A DNA stretch of 61,457 bases from Chlorokybus atmophyticus (lineage: Eukaryota > Streptophyta > Chlorokybophyceae > Chlorokybales > Chlorokybaceae), in assembly GCA_009103225.1 (NCBI GenBank), contig RHPI01002071.1:26281-87737 (forward strand), read 5' to 3'. The notes under the pieces were generated by a model. It was given only the letters and a program-made list of their open reading frames with translations, was not told the origin of the DNA and did not search any database. Position numbers and translations under genes: made by a program. Positions 11,788 to 22,339 of this stretch are shown piece after piece; the first letter of the stretch is position 1, and each line of letters opens with the position of its first letter.

Positions 11788-12081
11788 TTAGCGCAGGTGA
11801 GGAGGACCGTTGGTGCGGCTATCGTCGCACCAGTACTCCTCGATGGGTATTGCGTCCAATGGGGGCTCCACGCAGTAGCAATGCAGGCCCTTGTTACAGC
11901 CGTCGCAAAGCATCATGAGTGCGTCGTCCCCGGCGCTGCCGCAGCGTTTACAGCGTGTGCTGCGGGCGGGGCGAGGGTGCTGGATGCGCGTAAAGCCAGC
12001 TATGTAAGGAAGGTGACATGGTGCCCAGTTTACCATGTTGTCTTTTAACCTATTGCCATTCTGACCAAGGAGGTCCAGCAC
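11788..12081 (-). CDS. PHD finger at the C-terminus of the Gypsy integrase
   Basis: On the minus strand the core spans about 11818-11952: CKRCGSAG, then LCDGCNKGLHCYC, then YWCDDS. This is the C4HC3 pattern of a PHD finger (C-x2-C, C-x2-C, H-x2-C, C-x2-C), with the last Cys changed to Ser here. PHD fingers bind histone tails, usually H3 with K4 methylated or unmodified. Chromoviruses carry a chromodomain in this position; here a PHD finger takes its place, so a role in choosing the integration site is a reasonable inference. The frame stops just before the polypurine tract, so it is the end of pol. The copy at 41278-41406 keeps the last Cys but lost the first, so the ancestor had a complete finger. 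Confidence 0.8.
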   Translation of the reverse strand: MLDLLGQNGNRLKDNMVNWAPCHLPYIAGFTRIQHPRPARSTRCKRCGSAGDDALMMLCDGCNKGLHCYCVEPPLDAIPIEEYWCDDSRTNGPPHLR

Positions 12082-13060
12082 TCCTGTGGTGTACCTGCTT
12101 GAAACCGTCGTTGACGCTCCTTGTAGAAGCCACTCCGCACGCGCTCGTCGCGCAGGGTGTCGCGGTGCTGTGCAATGCGCATGTTGTTGAAGGCCATTGG
12201 GACGGTGTGCTCGAACAGCGCGGCGCGTGTGGTAATGTCGTGGTGCATTCAGTTAGATCGTTGAGGTTGTTCACCACACGGTCTACTTCTTGTTGTGCAC
12301 GACAGGGAAGCAATGGCGGACGCCCGAACAGCAGGTAGTATGGACTGTACTCGCGCAGAGCCACCTGCTTTGATGATTGATATTCAAGAGCCACCCACAG
12401 AAGGTGGTCGTCTCAGATGTTCTTTTTCATACTCCATCACGTACTTGCGGAGTGCCTTCTTGATGGTCTGTACTGTCCGCTCGGCGGGACCGTCGGCTTG
12501 GGGTTGGTAAGGTGAAGTGCGACGATGATCGATGTAGCATCTAATCAATATGGTGTCGAACTCCCCTGTGAACTCAGTGCCCTGGTTGGTGATGACCTCA
12601 GCGCAGCTGCCGAACCGGCTGAGGACATGGGAGAGGAAGGCTTGAGACACCCCCCCTGCTGCTCTTGTCAGGTAATGGCACCAGCTCCACCCATTTGAAA
12701 AAGTGCTTGATCATGACCAGGATGTAACGGTTGCCACGCGCCGAGGGTGCCAAGTCTCTCAAGATGTCGAGTCCCCAGCGATAGAAAGGACCGGAAATGG
12801 GGAGAGGGTGCAAGGTGGCGCTGCGTGTGTTGAGGCCGGCGCGTACCATATCACACTGCTAGCAGCGACATACGAACCCCTGCACCTGTTTGGACAACCC
12901 ATACCACCAATATTGCGCCCTTACCAGGCTGACGGTATGCTTGACACCGAAGTGTCCAAGCTCAGTGTGGAGGGCAGCAATGATGCCCTCGCGTGTGGCT
13001 GGTGTCGGCACCTCTTTGTCCTCGTTATGGACGCGGCGGTACACCTTATCATCCGCTCAC
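12082..13060 (-). pseudogene. Gypsy integrase pseudogene
   Basis: In order on the minus strand: an HHCC zinc region (ELGHFGVKHT ... FVCRC, then QQCDM), the catalytic core starting at RWGLDILRDLAP, ILVMIKHFFKWVELVPL, then VITNQGTEFTGEF, then QPQADGPAERTVQTIKKAL. These give the D, D/N, E catalytic triad of a DDE integrase. The second acidic residue is Asn here (TNQGTEF) but Asp in the other copy (TDQGTEF), so this integrase would be inactive even without its frameshifts. After the core comes YSPYYLLFGRPPLLP, the common post-core signature of Ty3/Gypsy integrases. Confidence 0.85.
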
Positions 13061-13269
13061 CAATAGTGGCGGGTGCATCGATTGACACGATCTTTCTCTC
13101 GTGCACTCATACCGGAGAGCAGCTGGCCACTTTGAAGGAAGGATAGTGATAACTTGTCCAGCCATATGTCCTGCCTATATTGGTGGGTGCCAGCTCGGTG
13201 TCGTCGACTTCAACATCGACCGCGTGGACGTCCCTTGGGGGTGTGGTCACTGTGGGGCCGGTGGACTCA

Positions 13270-13800
13270 AGGGCAAGATTCTCCTCTACCGTTGAGGCGG
13301 CGGTAATGTTGATTTGGCGCCCTGAGGGTAACGCGGCAACAGCAAGCATGGCCGCCACGTCGGAGCTGTTGCAGGGCCGAGCTCGTGCCGAGCTGCCGTT
13401 GCATCGTTGGTACTGAGGTGAGGGTTGCGACTAAGGCCATCGGCGTCTTGGTTGGTGAGGCCGGCGCGGTGGTCGATCCCAAAGTCATACTCCAGCAACA
13501 ACAGGGCCCAGCGGGCAAGTTTTTCTGTCGAATGTCGGTTGGTCATCAACCACTTGTGTGGCTGATGATCGGTGATCAACTGGACTTGTCGACCAAAGAG
13601 GAAAGGTCTGCATAAGGTATTAGCCCACACTGCAGCAAGGCACTCCCCCTCATAACTGATGTAGTTGGCCTTAGCGTTGTTGTTGCTTCTGCTAGCGTAC
13701 GACACCACCCTCTCCTTCTTGTTCTCATCATGCTACACCAGCACAGCCCCCATCCCAAGCTTGCTCTAGTTGGTGTGGAGGATGAAGGGCTTGTCGTAGT
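13270..13800 (-). pseudogene. Gypsy RNase H pseudogene
   Basis: The frame shows VSYASRSNNNAKANYISYEG, ECLAAVWA, VQLITDHQPHKWL, ARWALLLLEYDFGIDHRAG and NQDADGLSR, the ordered signature of Ty3/Gypsy RNase H with its catalytic D and E residues. It removes RNA from the RNA:DNA hybrid during reverse transcription. The start (MGAVLVQ-like) is in a different frame, so at least one shift is present. Confidence 0.85.
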
Positions 13801-13849
13801 CAGGGCGTTGCAGGATGGGAGCAGTGGTGAGCCTGCCCTTTAGCTCCTC

Positions 13850-14800
13850 AAATGCCTGCTGTTGTGGCTCCTTCCGCGCAAATTGCACTTCCTTCTTCAG
13901 AAGCTGGTTGAGGGGTCGCGCGATCTTTGCAAAGTCCTTCACAAACCTGCATTAGTAGTTGGCAAGGCCAAGAAAGGCGTTCAGGCGCGTAAGGTCTTTT
14001 GGAGCAGGGATAGCCGCCAAGGCCTTCACCTTTGCCTGCTGTACGTACACACCGTGGAGCACAATCATGTGCCCTAGGTAGGGTACCTTGCGAGTGAAGA
14101 AGGTGCACTTGTCCAGGAACCGTAACACCCCCTTGAGTCTCTTCAGCACTTCCTCAATGTGCAGTAGGTGCTCGTTGTTGCTGCGGCTGAAGATGAGAAT
14201 GTCGTCAATGTAGCATTGCGCGAGGTCTAGCCCCTTCAAGGCTTTGTCCATAACGCGCTAACACTTGGCAGGAGCATTCTTTAGTCCGAAGGGCATGACC
14301 TTTCACTGGGACAGCTGTCGGTTGCCTAAGAAGGAGGTCTTATGCTTGTCCTCCTCTTTGATGGCGATCTGGTTGTACCCTTGTCGCATGTTCACGATGC
14401 TGAAGACGGTACAGTCTCCTACATCATTAGCGATACCCTCTGCAGTAGGCATTAGATACCTGTCTTATTTGGTTTTGTTGTTGAGGGGGCGATAATCACC
14501 GCACATTCGCCGGTCCGTCCAATTGCCTGCTGAATCCTTCTTTGGGGGCATGACGGTCGCGGCCGCAAAGTCCGATGTGGACTCCTCAATCAGGCTTGCA
14601 TTTTGCAGAGCCTTGCACCTATGCTCCACCAAGTCTTCTTCCAACTTGGAGCGTCAGTACCGTTGTTGAAACACTGGTTCGGTGTCCACCAACTCGATGT
14701 CCATCTGGTAAACCAAGCAAACGCCCAGCTCGTTCGCGCTAAAACTAAATTGACTCCTCCACTTGTTGAAGAGAGCCTCAAGTTGTTCTCGCGTCTAGCC
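13850..14800 (-). pseudogene. Gypsy reverse transcriptase pseudogene
   Basis: The minus strand encodes, with four in-frame stops, the RT order PPKKDSAGNWTDRRMCGDYR, DRYLMPTAEGI, FSIVNMRQGYNQIAI, KVMPFGLKNAPA, QCYIDDILIFSRS and HIEEVLKRL...VPYLGHMI. YIDD is the catalytic box. The stops read as CGA-to-TGA, TGG-to-TGA, CAG-to-TAG and one TAA in place of a coding codon. The N-terminal extension (LEALFNKWRSQFSFSANELG) is in the same polyprotein as the methyltransferase upstream. Confidence 0.9.
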
Positions 14801-15508
14801 TGCAGCCAGTGGTCCAATGGTATGGGACCAAGAGGTAGCATTGGCGAGTACTAGGATGTCCTCCACATTGACTGCTGCCTGCTCCTTTATATGGGCGATT
14901 TTAAGGGCGGTGTGTGCCGCTTTGGTCTCTTGCAAGCGATCGGCCCACCCCCCCGCCAGGTATTTGAGCTCTTGGACACATGGCCATCCTGGAGAGTAAA
15001 GCATATTTCCAATAACCATACCATGCTGTTCTGATCCATGGCGCGTCTCAACAGCTGACATTGCTGACTGTTGGTCAGCGTGGAACCGGTGATACTGCCT
15101 GGAGAAAATCCCATGGCTCATTCGCGCTCACGTGCATTGGGTTCCTCCAATTGCCCTGTGTTGAAATTTAACACCATGCCTTTGCCGTGGTTGCGGAAGG
15201 CGTATAATCAGGGTAAGACATCAGAGTGGAGAGCGCACGACGTGGTTGACCAGGCTAATTGCACTGGTAGAAGTGCTGGTGATCGTGTCGGGTGACTGGT
15301 TGTGCTGTGCGCCTAGGGTCAAGGATAGCATTGACGGTGAGATCGCGTGGACGACTGCTGTGCAGATATTTAGCAGTGAAGAGATCCTCGACTGTAGCCA
15401 GGTTGGTCCACTTGGTGCGGACGCGATGAGCACGGGAGCCATAACGCGCTGCGTTGATTTTGAGAGGGTGTCCCAGTAATGAACACACCAGGCGAAAGTT
15501 GTTGGCCA

Positions 15509-15629
15509 CGTGATGGCGCTTATCGTCCTCGGAGTGCACATTCTCGATGATATATTTTGGAGGTTTGCACAGCTGGTTGCTCTGCACGATTCTGATGATA
15601 CGCATTAGTTCTTAAAACAGACGCGAGCG
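15509..15629. repeat. 121-bp segment of DNMT motif VI region, version 1
   Basis: This matches 16069-16189 at about 90 percent. It encodes the stretch ELMRII...ENVHSE. Version 1 continues into the rest of the methyltransferase. Between the two versions lies 440 bp without recognisable coding sequence. Confidence 0.8.
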
Positions 15630-16068
15630 GCTTTTGGGCCACAAGGGCGGCGGCAGCAAGCTTGTTGTTGGTGGTGGTGTAGTGCAAGGTTGGGTGGCGG
15701 TGACGGCGAGGGCAACCGGTGGACTGACGAGAGAGTACACGAACCAAGTCGGCTGCAAGCGGTGTTGTTTCCTTTTCCCTACGCTCGAGGCGGCCGTGCC
15801 AGGCTCACGGTAAGCGTGTGTAGGCAGGGAATTGTGTTTATAGCAGCAGCGGCAACAGCAGCACCAGCTACCGTTGCTGCTGCATGTCTGTGTATATGTA
15901 CGTGTTGGCCTCAAGCGGTTGTGGTGAGAATGTGTGTCGTTGGTTGTTGACACTGCAGCACCTGCTGTTATCAACTAATGATGCATTTGTGGATGTATGA
16001 TTGCATCCAATGTGATGAAGCACATGTCGTGTTTTACGAGGCGATGGCCAGGTGTGTCGGTTCTACAA

Positions 16069-16189
16069 CGTGATGGCGCTTATCGCCCTCGGAGTGCACA
16101 TTTTCGTTAATATATTCTGGAGGTCTGCACAGCTCGTTGCTCTGCAGAATTTTGATGATACGCATTAGTTCTTAAAACAGTCGCGAGCG
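16069..16189. repeat. 121-bp segment of DNMT motif VI region, version 2
   Basis: It directly follows the motif IV half of the methyltransferase on the minus strand and breaks off after the codons for KRHH. With about 12 differences from version 1 it is not a fresh duplication; it looks like the junction of two diverged element copies. Confidence 0.8.
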
Positions 16190-16640
16190 AGGATCAGAGA
16201 GTCCTTGGCCTATGCCTGCTCTGGAGTGTCCTTGACACTCCCATCCTGCTATCAGCAGGTCGATGTTGCCCACCGCCAAGAGGTGATCCGCAGTGATTAA
16301 ACGGATGTCCTGTGGCAGTGCCTTCAAACTGCCTTGCAGTGCCGATAGTAGCAGCCGCTGCGGGTAGCATTTGTGTAGGTGGCGCAGGTGGTGGCGCAGG
16401 GCAAGCTGTGCGTGTGGATCAGGGTCACAGTAGAAGTACTTGGTGACCGTCGCGTCAGTGTTGAGGACCGCGGCGAGGCCACTACCTATACCTCCAAACA
16501 GTTCCAACACGGTGATGCCTTGTTGTCGACGAAATACGTGAAACTCCACTACTCAAGTGGCCACCTGGTGTTGCTCCTCAACCGCAGCTTGGTCCTTGTG
16601 GAGAGGGAACCGCGAAGTGAGCCGTGGTTACAACATGCAA

Positions 16641-16947
16641 AGAGTTTTGCCTCCCGCACCAATTTTTAATTTCACAATGCCCTCGGCGGAAGGCAAACAC
16701 CCTCGCACAACCACGCACGCTGGTACAGGACACACCCCATCAGCACTCACTCAACCCATTGCCTCCCACGCCGCCGGTACCCCTGCCATCTGAATTGCCG
16801 GCGCCTGCAGACAACACCTTGCACCAGCAATTATTTTGGCTGGCACCCACCAATGACGCCGAAGCCGTGTTTCACAGGTAAACGGCGATTTGGCTTGAAG
16901 CAATCGTAAACGGCGCATGTAGTAGCATTCATTGGGCGGTGCATGAT
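16641..16947 (-). other. Presumed protease-DNMT linker up to the AT-rich insertion
   Basis: Minus-strand stretches such as TSRFPLHKDQAAVEEQHQV lead into the methyltransferase, but stops interrupt and no domain is recognised. The region ends sharply at 16948, where the LTR of the AT-rich element begins. Confidence 0.35.
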
Positions 16948-18700
16948 TGTTACAACGGCCTTGCAGGATATCATATAAATTAAACCCAATTTTATGTACA
17001 GTAATTACAAACTTACCTACACGTGACTGTACACCCCTTTAACCACCATTTGTTGACTTAAAAACTACTAGGTACCTAGGGGTTATGGGAACATGAGTTA
17101 CTTAGCCTCACATAGTCTTAAGCTTTTGCCGCGCTCCCAAATCGGCCTTGCCGACCCGCGACTAGCTACCCACTTAAGGTTGAGATAATCAGTATATGCT
17201 TTGCTAGAAACTTTTCTGGGCGCTTTGCCTATCGCTAGTTCACTCTTAGCCCACTTGAATCCTTCAGATCGCTTAGACTCTTTAGCTCATTAACAAGCAA
17301 CCTCTAATATGCCCAATAATTTTCCGAGGGGTAAATCACTCTCGCGCGGTGATGGGAGGCGGCGCGCGACATGCGCAGCATGCAAGCGTTGCCGCGTGCA
17401 GCCATATCCATGCCTTGGCAATTTTTCGCGACATCTTTTCGCGGACATGATCTGTTAGATAGTTCATGTGTGAACTGATATTAGTTCACACATTCACACT
17501 TGGCTTAGGCACCGCCTATTGCCCTATCTTCTAATTCTTGGTTTCAACATTAGCTCACTAGTGAAACAACGACTATAAACTACCTGTTAAGTCACAGTTG
17601 CAACCTAAAACCCTCCAGTATTTACAACAACCTATTCCTGCGTGCGATGATGAGAGGGCGCGTCGCCTCTTTCACATACACACACATTTCTAGCGACCTT
17701 GGGGACTCAGCCGTTTTTGCGTCAACTCCTCTTACGACAGTGAACCAATGTTTAGTTCACTTATCTACTGTTTAATTCACTAATCAACTACTTAGTTCAA
17801 CATGATTCAACTTTATCGCTAGCTTCACTTAGTTCACTTAATTCTCTTTGGGTACTTGAACTATATCTTGTTCATTTTTGCGAATAGTTCAGTAACTGAA
17901 TATAGGTCACATTTCGCTAACTCTACATAATTGTTTATGCTTGAGTCATTCAATACCCTTTGTAAAAAATAGTTATGCTTCTCGCCTTTTATAAATTGGC
18001 GAACTAAGATTGTCGTGAGGAAACTAATTGGTTGATTCACTTCAGTTCACTTGTGGACTATCCTGTTAATCTATAAGCGAACTCATCTTAGTTCTTACTA
18101 ATACCCTTCCTACCTACTTAGTGGGCGCCCGCGATTTTTGTCGCGGGTACCCTTCTCACCTGAAAGTAAGGGGCGCCGCGCAAAGGGGCTCCTCGCAGCG
18201 TCTTTATTCGGAAATTATTCACTAATTAGCGATCTAGATAGGTAGACAGGTAGCGCGTTCTTTTATCTTAGGTACATGTTTTCATGATTCCAATAGGCCG
18301 CCTTGGAAGGCCTCCAATGAACCTCATAATTACACATGCTTGTTTTCCTGATCATTAGAGTGATAAGGCCCATAACCCTGCATCACCTTATTGGATCACA
18401 ATATTTAAGTCAATGTGCTTTTATCTTCATATTCAAGATGCCCATACATTCATGAGTAGGGTAATTCCTTGTGTAACCACTATAATTGAGAGCATTTACA
18501 TGCATCCTTATTAGCCAGGTCTTTTATTAGCGATGTCACGCATTCATATTTGAAAATTAAAGCTCAAACACAAATACATGCATTTATAAAACATCTCTAA
18601 TAAACCAAGATATAATTCAAGGTTTACTAAACTTTTATCTTTTGCTAATTACACTTATCTATACACTGTACATGGCTAGCATAATAGCTATGCCGTAACA
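16948..18700 (-). mobile_element. 3' LTR of the AT-rich Gypsy element
   Basis: The LTR is 1753 bp with terminal inverted repeats TGTTAC...GTAACA. On the minus strand the sequence before it is AAGGGGGAGCAT, a polypurine tract. It matches 23680-24832 with many substitutions and indels, so the insertion is old. Composition is much more AT-rich than the neighbouring GC-rich genes. Confidence 0.8.
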
Positions 18701-18892
18701 ATGCTCCCCCTTAGGTGTTGAGCGTCCCGCTCAATCTCATCACTTCGCGTCCACACGCGGGGTGCATACACGCTTCTTTCACCTAGGAAACGCAAAGCAT
18801 GATCAATACTTTAATAGGTTTAAACGTGTAATTTTCTTTCAGGTGGATATTTTTCAACAAATAGACTACCTAGACTTCATTGTTGGGCCGCG

Positions 18893-18937
18893 AAAAATTA
18901 TTGAAGAGAGTTACCGTAACTCTCTCCAATAATTTTT
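18893..18937. repeat. Hairpin, 22-bp arms
   Basis: Arms 18893-18914 and 18916-18937 are reverse complements with one mismatch and a one-base centre. It lies just inside the internal end of the 3' LTR. Confidence 0.85.
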
Positions 18938-19866
18938 GAATGGAAGACAACAGTGTATATCAGGTTGTCAACCCATCGGCACGCTTCCACCAGGTGGCCC
19001 TTCCATATCGCAAAATACCTTGGAGATCGGCCATCATTGTTGTCTCAGCGTTTATGAGCCATAATTCCTTTAACTTCATACTCCCAATCTCCTTTGAAAA
19101 GAATTGAGGGTGGCTATTGCACCGACCCATCTTAGCGGTAATTTCGTATTACCGAGGCATGGAAAATATTGTTCATTCTTAGGGCTGATGGTAAGTCTAA
19201 TTGATAGCTCACCTTCCCTATCCTTTTTATTACCTTAAATGGTTCAAGCCATTGTGTTAATAATAACCGGACCCCCTCTATCATGGGAGCCAAAGAACTA
19301 CATATTATCCTCTAAGTAGGACCTGCTAGCCCACTTCGAAAATGGCCTCTGCCTCAGCATCGGCATACTAGCGCATACGATTTTGGGTAGCCTTAACGGC
19401 CCTTATGACCTCATTTTGCACTTGCCCTAATCGATGGGCCAAAATTCTCGACTGATGGGTTGACCCTTTTCCTCCCACCCATTTTCTGCCATAGCTTCAA
19501 TTGGGCTTAATGGGTGGCGGCCTGTTCCAAGCTAAGCTAAAAGGGAGTCACCCCGGTTGACTCATCTACCAAGTCATTTCTGGCATACTCAACAAAAGGG
19601 AGGTATGTATCCCAATCCCTTATATTCTCTAATGAGTAATGCCTCAAAGTTGTTCTACCAATTGGTTCACTCTTTCGGTTTGCCCATCTGTTTAGAATGA
19701 AATGCGATAGACATTTTCACTTAAATAATTCAGGGTTGACACAATTCTTATAAAAATGCCGAGGTAAATTGCAAGTCCCCATCCAATATTATGTCCACGG
19801 GCATACCATGTTGTGAATTCCACCTCCTTCAAAATGCATGTCCTAAACATTCATCCTTGAAGATCA

Positions 19867-20140
19867 AAGAGGGGTCGGTTCTAACACCGACCCCTCTTAA
19901 CAGGTCAACTTTGCTAAACAGGTCAACAACTTTGCTAAACAGGTCAACAAATTCAACCATTGTCGAATTTCCTTTTATCGTTTTAGGTAAATGGGTTATA
20001 AAATCGATATTGACTTTCACGCCCCTTCGGTATTGGTAATAGCTGTAACCTCCCCGCCAGTATAGTGATTGCTTATTTCGTTGACATGAGTTACAATCCC
20101 TTATGAATTTTTCCGCATCAATTCGTAAGGTTGGTCATCA
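19867..20140 (-). pseudogene. Integrase fragment of the AT-rich element
   Basis: The minus strand shows FIRDCNSCQRNK (the CxxC half of the zinc region) and then VNIDFITHLPKTIKGNSTM and EFVDLFSK, the first catalytic Asp region of a Gypsy integrase. The LFSKVVD motif is locally repeated by small duplications of TTTGCTAAACAGGTCAACAA. A perfect 13-bp-arm hairpin (867-879 and 886-898 of the 19.8-19.9 kb range) breaks the frame. Confidence 0.7.
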
Positions 20141-20406
20141 ACAGCTTTTAGATAATGACTTGGTCATTTTTTCAATATAAAAATGACTGCGGCATGGTGG
20201 GCTATGTGACTGATTACTTACTTCCAACCTTAGTGACTCAAAATTCGGAACCGCAAATGTTTCATTATCCTTATACCAAAATACCCCATGTGGTTTCAAC
20301 ATTTGGTAAAATTCAAAAAGGAATTTCGGGCAAATTATATAACCTGCAATTATTCTGTTGAAATGGTCACTCGCATACGGCAATGTGAGCAAGTCCATAT
20401 CACCGT

Positions 20407-20450
20407 TAAGTAGGCACCCCGCATTTAATAATCTATGGGGTGCCTACTTA
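20407..20450. repeat. Hairpin, 14-bp arms
   Basis: TAAGTAGGCACCCC at 20407-20420 faces GGGGTGCCTACTTA at 20437-20450, perfect, with a 16-base loop. It falls at the end of the RNase H domain. Confidence 0.85.
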
Positions 20451-20720
20451 GAAGATCGGCCGCATCAATTCAATCGGGTCTATATTCCCATTAAAATCCA
20501 GATTGCACTAAGCACTCGTTCCACTTAACTTGGCGCCGTGGTAAATTGGGTCGTGTATATAGGTGAGTTAGGGGGTTGTGATTGGTTATCACCTTACGAT
20601 GTCTTCCCTCTAAGTAACACCTCCATTTAACTAAGGCATTCACAACACCCAATAATTCTTGGTCGGTGGTAGAGTAGCTCTTTTCCACAGGCTTTTACTT
20701 GAATCTTTTAAAGGTTATTG
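20425..20720 (-). pseudogene. RNase H fragment of the AT-rich element
   Basis: Minus-strand frame VEKSYSTTDQELLGVVNAL, KWRCYLEGRHRKVITNHNPL, then RRQVKWNECL and, past a stop, IDAADLLSRHP. This is the RNase H signature of Gypsy elements. The catalytic Asp of the usual TDH box is Asn (TNHNPL). Confidence 0.75.
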
Positions 20721-20915
20721 GATGACCTTCTTGTACTAGTATAGCCCCGGTTCAAGCCAATCAGGCATCACTTATTACTTCGAAAGGCTTGTCGTTCCCC
20801 GGTAATTTTCATACCGAAAATTCTGTTATGAAGGCCTTAAGCTTTTCAACAGCTGCTTGCTCTTTAAGCCCCCATCAAAGGGTTTTTTAGATACCTGTTA
20901 AAGGAGTGGGACGGC

Positions 20916-20993
20916 TTTATCTATGGTTTTGCCATTCTATCTTGGGCATTCAAAATGGAATGCCCAAGATAAAATGTCAAAACCATAGATAAA
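20916..20993. repeat. Hairpin, 36-bp arms
   Basis: Arms 20916-20951 and 20958-20993 are reverse complements with two mismatches and a six-base loop (AAAATG). It lies between the RT and RNase H fragments. Confidence 0.9.
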
Positions 20994-21119
20994 ACCCTAA
21001 GAATTTTGTAACTCATTCACGTTCTTGGGTACATGCTAATATTTGAATCTTTTTATTTTCTCTGAATCGCCTTTCATCCCATTTGTATTTACAATGTTGC
21101 CCAGTACTCTACTTCCCTA

Positions 21120-21620
21120 GCAAAGAAACCACATTTCTTGAAATTTGCCAAAAACTTGTGCCCCCGTAGCTTTTGTAAAGCTTTTTTCACATGGTGCACA
21201 TGTTGGTCTTTGGTGCTTGAAAATACAAGTATATCATCCAAGTATACTAGGATGAAATTCTTAACTTCTTCTTCAAAATGTCATTCATTACCGCTTGGAA
21301 AGTGGCGTGGGCATGACATAGGCCAAATGGCATTACCGTGTACTCACAATGCCCCATAAGAGTTTAAACCCCGTTTTGTACCTATCTTCAATAGCAATAA
21401 GTATTCAATAATAGCCACCAGTTAAGTGGTATATGGTATAATGAATGGTATAATGAACCATGACTTCCCCACTAATAGGTCATAAAGATCATCCAAGCGC
21501 GGTAAAGGGAAGGCATTCTTTAACGTTTGCTCATTTAATGCACGGTAATTTGCACACATCCGTATCTTGCCTCCCTTCTTCTCGGCCAAAATTACATTCG
21601 CCGAATAGGGGCTTTGCGAT
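21120..21620 (-). pseudogene. Reverse transcriptase fragment of the AT-rich element
   Basis: The minus strand gives ILAEKKGGKIRMCANYRALN, AFPLPRLDDLYDLL, then after frame changes [30 protein letters not shown] and KCGFFAREVEY. YLDD is the RT catalytic box. Multiple stops and shifts show it is dead. Confidence 0.8.
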
Positions 21621-22339
21621 TTTACTATCTAACCCCATTCAAGAGAAAGTAAACTTGCTTCTCTGCTTCACCTTTTTCCTTAACCCTTGGTCTACACAAC
21701 GGCGTAAATGCCGGTGGCATCGGCCCCTTGCTTTAGTGGGACCATTTCAGACAAAAAGCAATTGAGTGGGGCAATTCGTAAATTCGCGGAGTATAAATTT
21801 TTGAATTATTTTCCTACCGGATGTACCTTATCCCACTCTATATCACTTGAATTTTCTAGGTCCCATACGGCAGTTAAAGTACCTAAAGCCAAGTGGGATT
21901 AATCCTCCAACCATTGATAGTTTAAATTAACTTAAGGCTTTTCCCCTTTTATTAGGCTTTCTTTTCTTATTGGGTATTAAAGGAAAGCGCTTCACACCTT
22001 GTTTGATTTAAATAGAAGGCGGCACGCGCGTTTGTTTAAATTTCACACGCTCTTGCCAACTACATGTTTATAGGTTAGTGGAAAACGGGGACTTTGAGCT
22101 AGGTAGCTCACCCATCTTTCTCATTCCCGTTGGTAGCCTTCTCCACTTACCAAATTACTTAGGCGTGAGAAGATTTGCTTTTACCTCGGAATTGATTTTT
22201 TATAATTGCCAATAGTCAGATAAAGTGAGTCAAATCACGCAATGGCACACATATGAGAATCCGTTCATCCTCCACCTCATATGATTCAATTCTTGGCAGT
22301 TTCACAAATTCATTCTCAAAACAACCATCACATTTCATA

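Larger units (their letters stand above)
14880..16640 (-). pseudogene. DNMT3-like cytosine-5 DNA methyltransferase inside the Gypsy pol
   Basis: On the minus strand all key C5-methyltransferase motifs occur in order. Motif I is ITVLELFGGIGSGLAAVL (S-adenosylmethionine binding). Motif IV is LLIAGWECQGHSRAGIGQGL with the catalytic Cys, then DPRSRLF. Motif VI is YIIENV. Motif VIII is SRAHRVRTKWTNL, closer to the DNMT3 AHRARYFWGN form than to the bacterial QRRPR form. Near the C-terminus come EPNARERE, GFSPGSITGSTLTN and LLRRAMDQN (motifs IX/X). The gene lies directly upstream of RT and, judging by position, after the protease. Lesions: a TAA right after RSRLF, an internal 440-bp disruption with a repeated 121-bp segment, and frameshifts near 15250 and 15100. 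DNMTs transfer a methyl group to cytosine C5. C5 methyltransferases captured by retrotransposons have been reported in dinoflagellates and charophytes; this would be a chlorophyte case. Confidence 0.85.
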
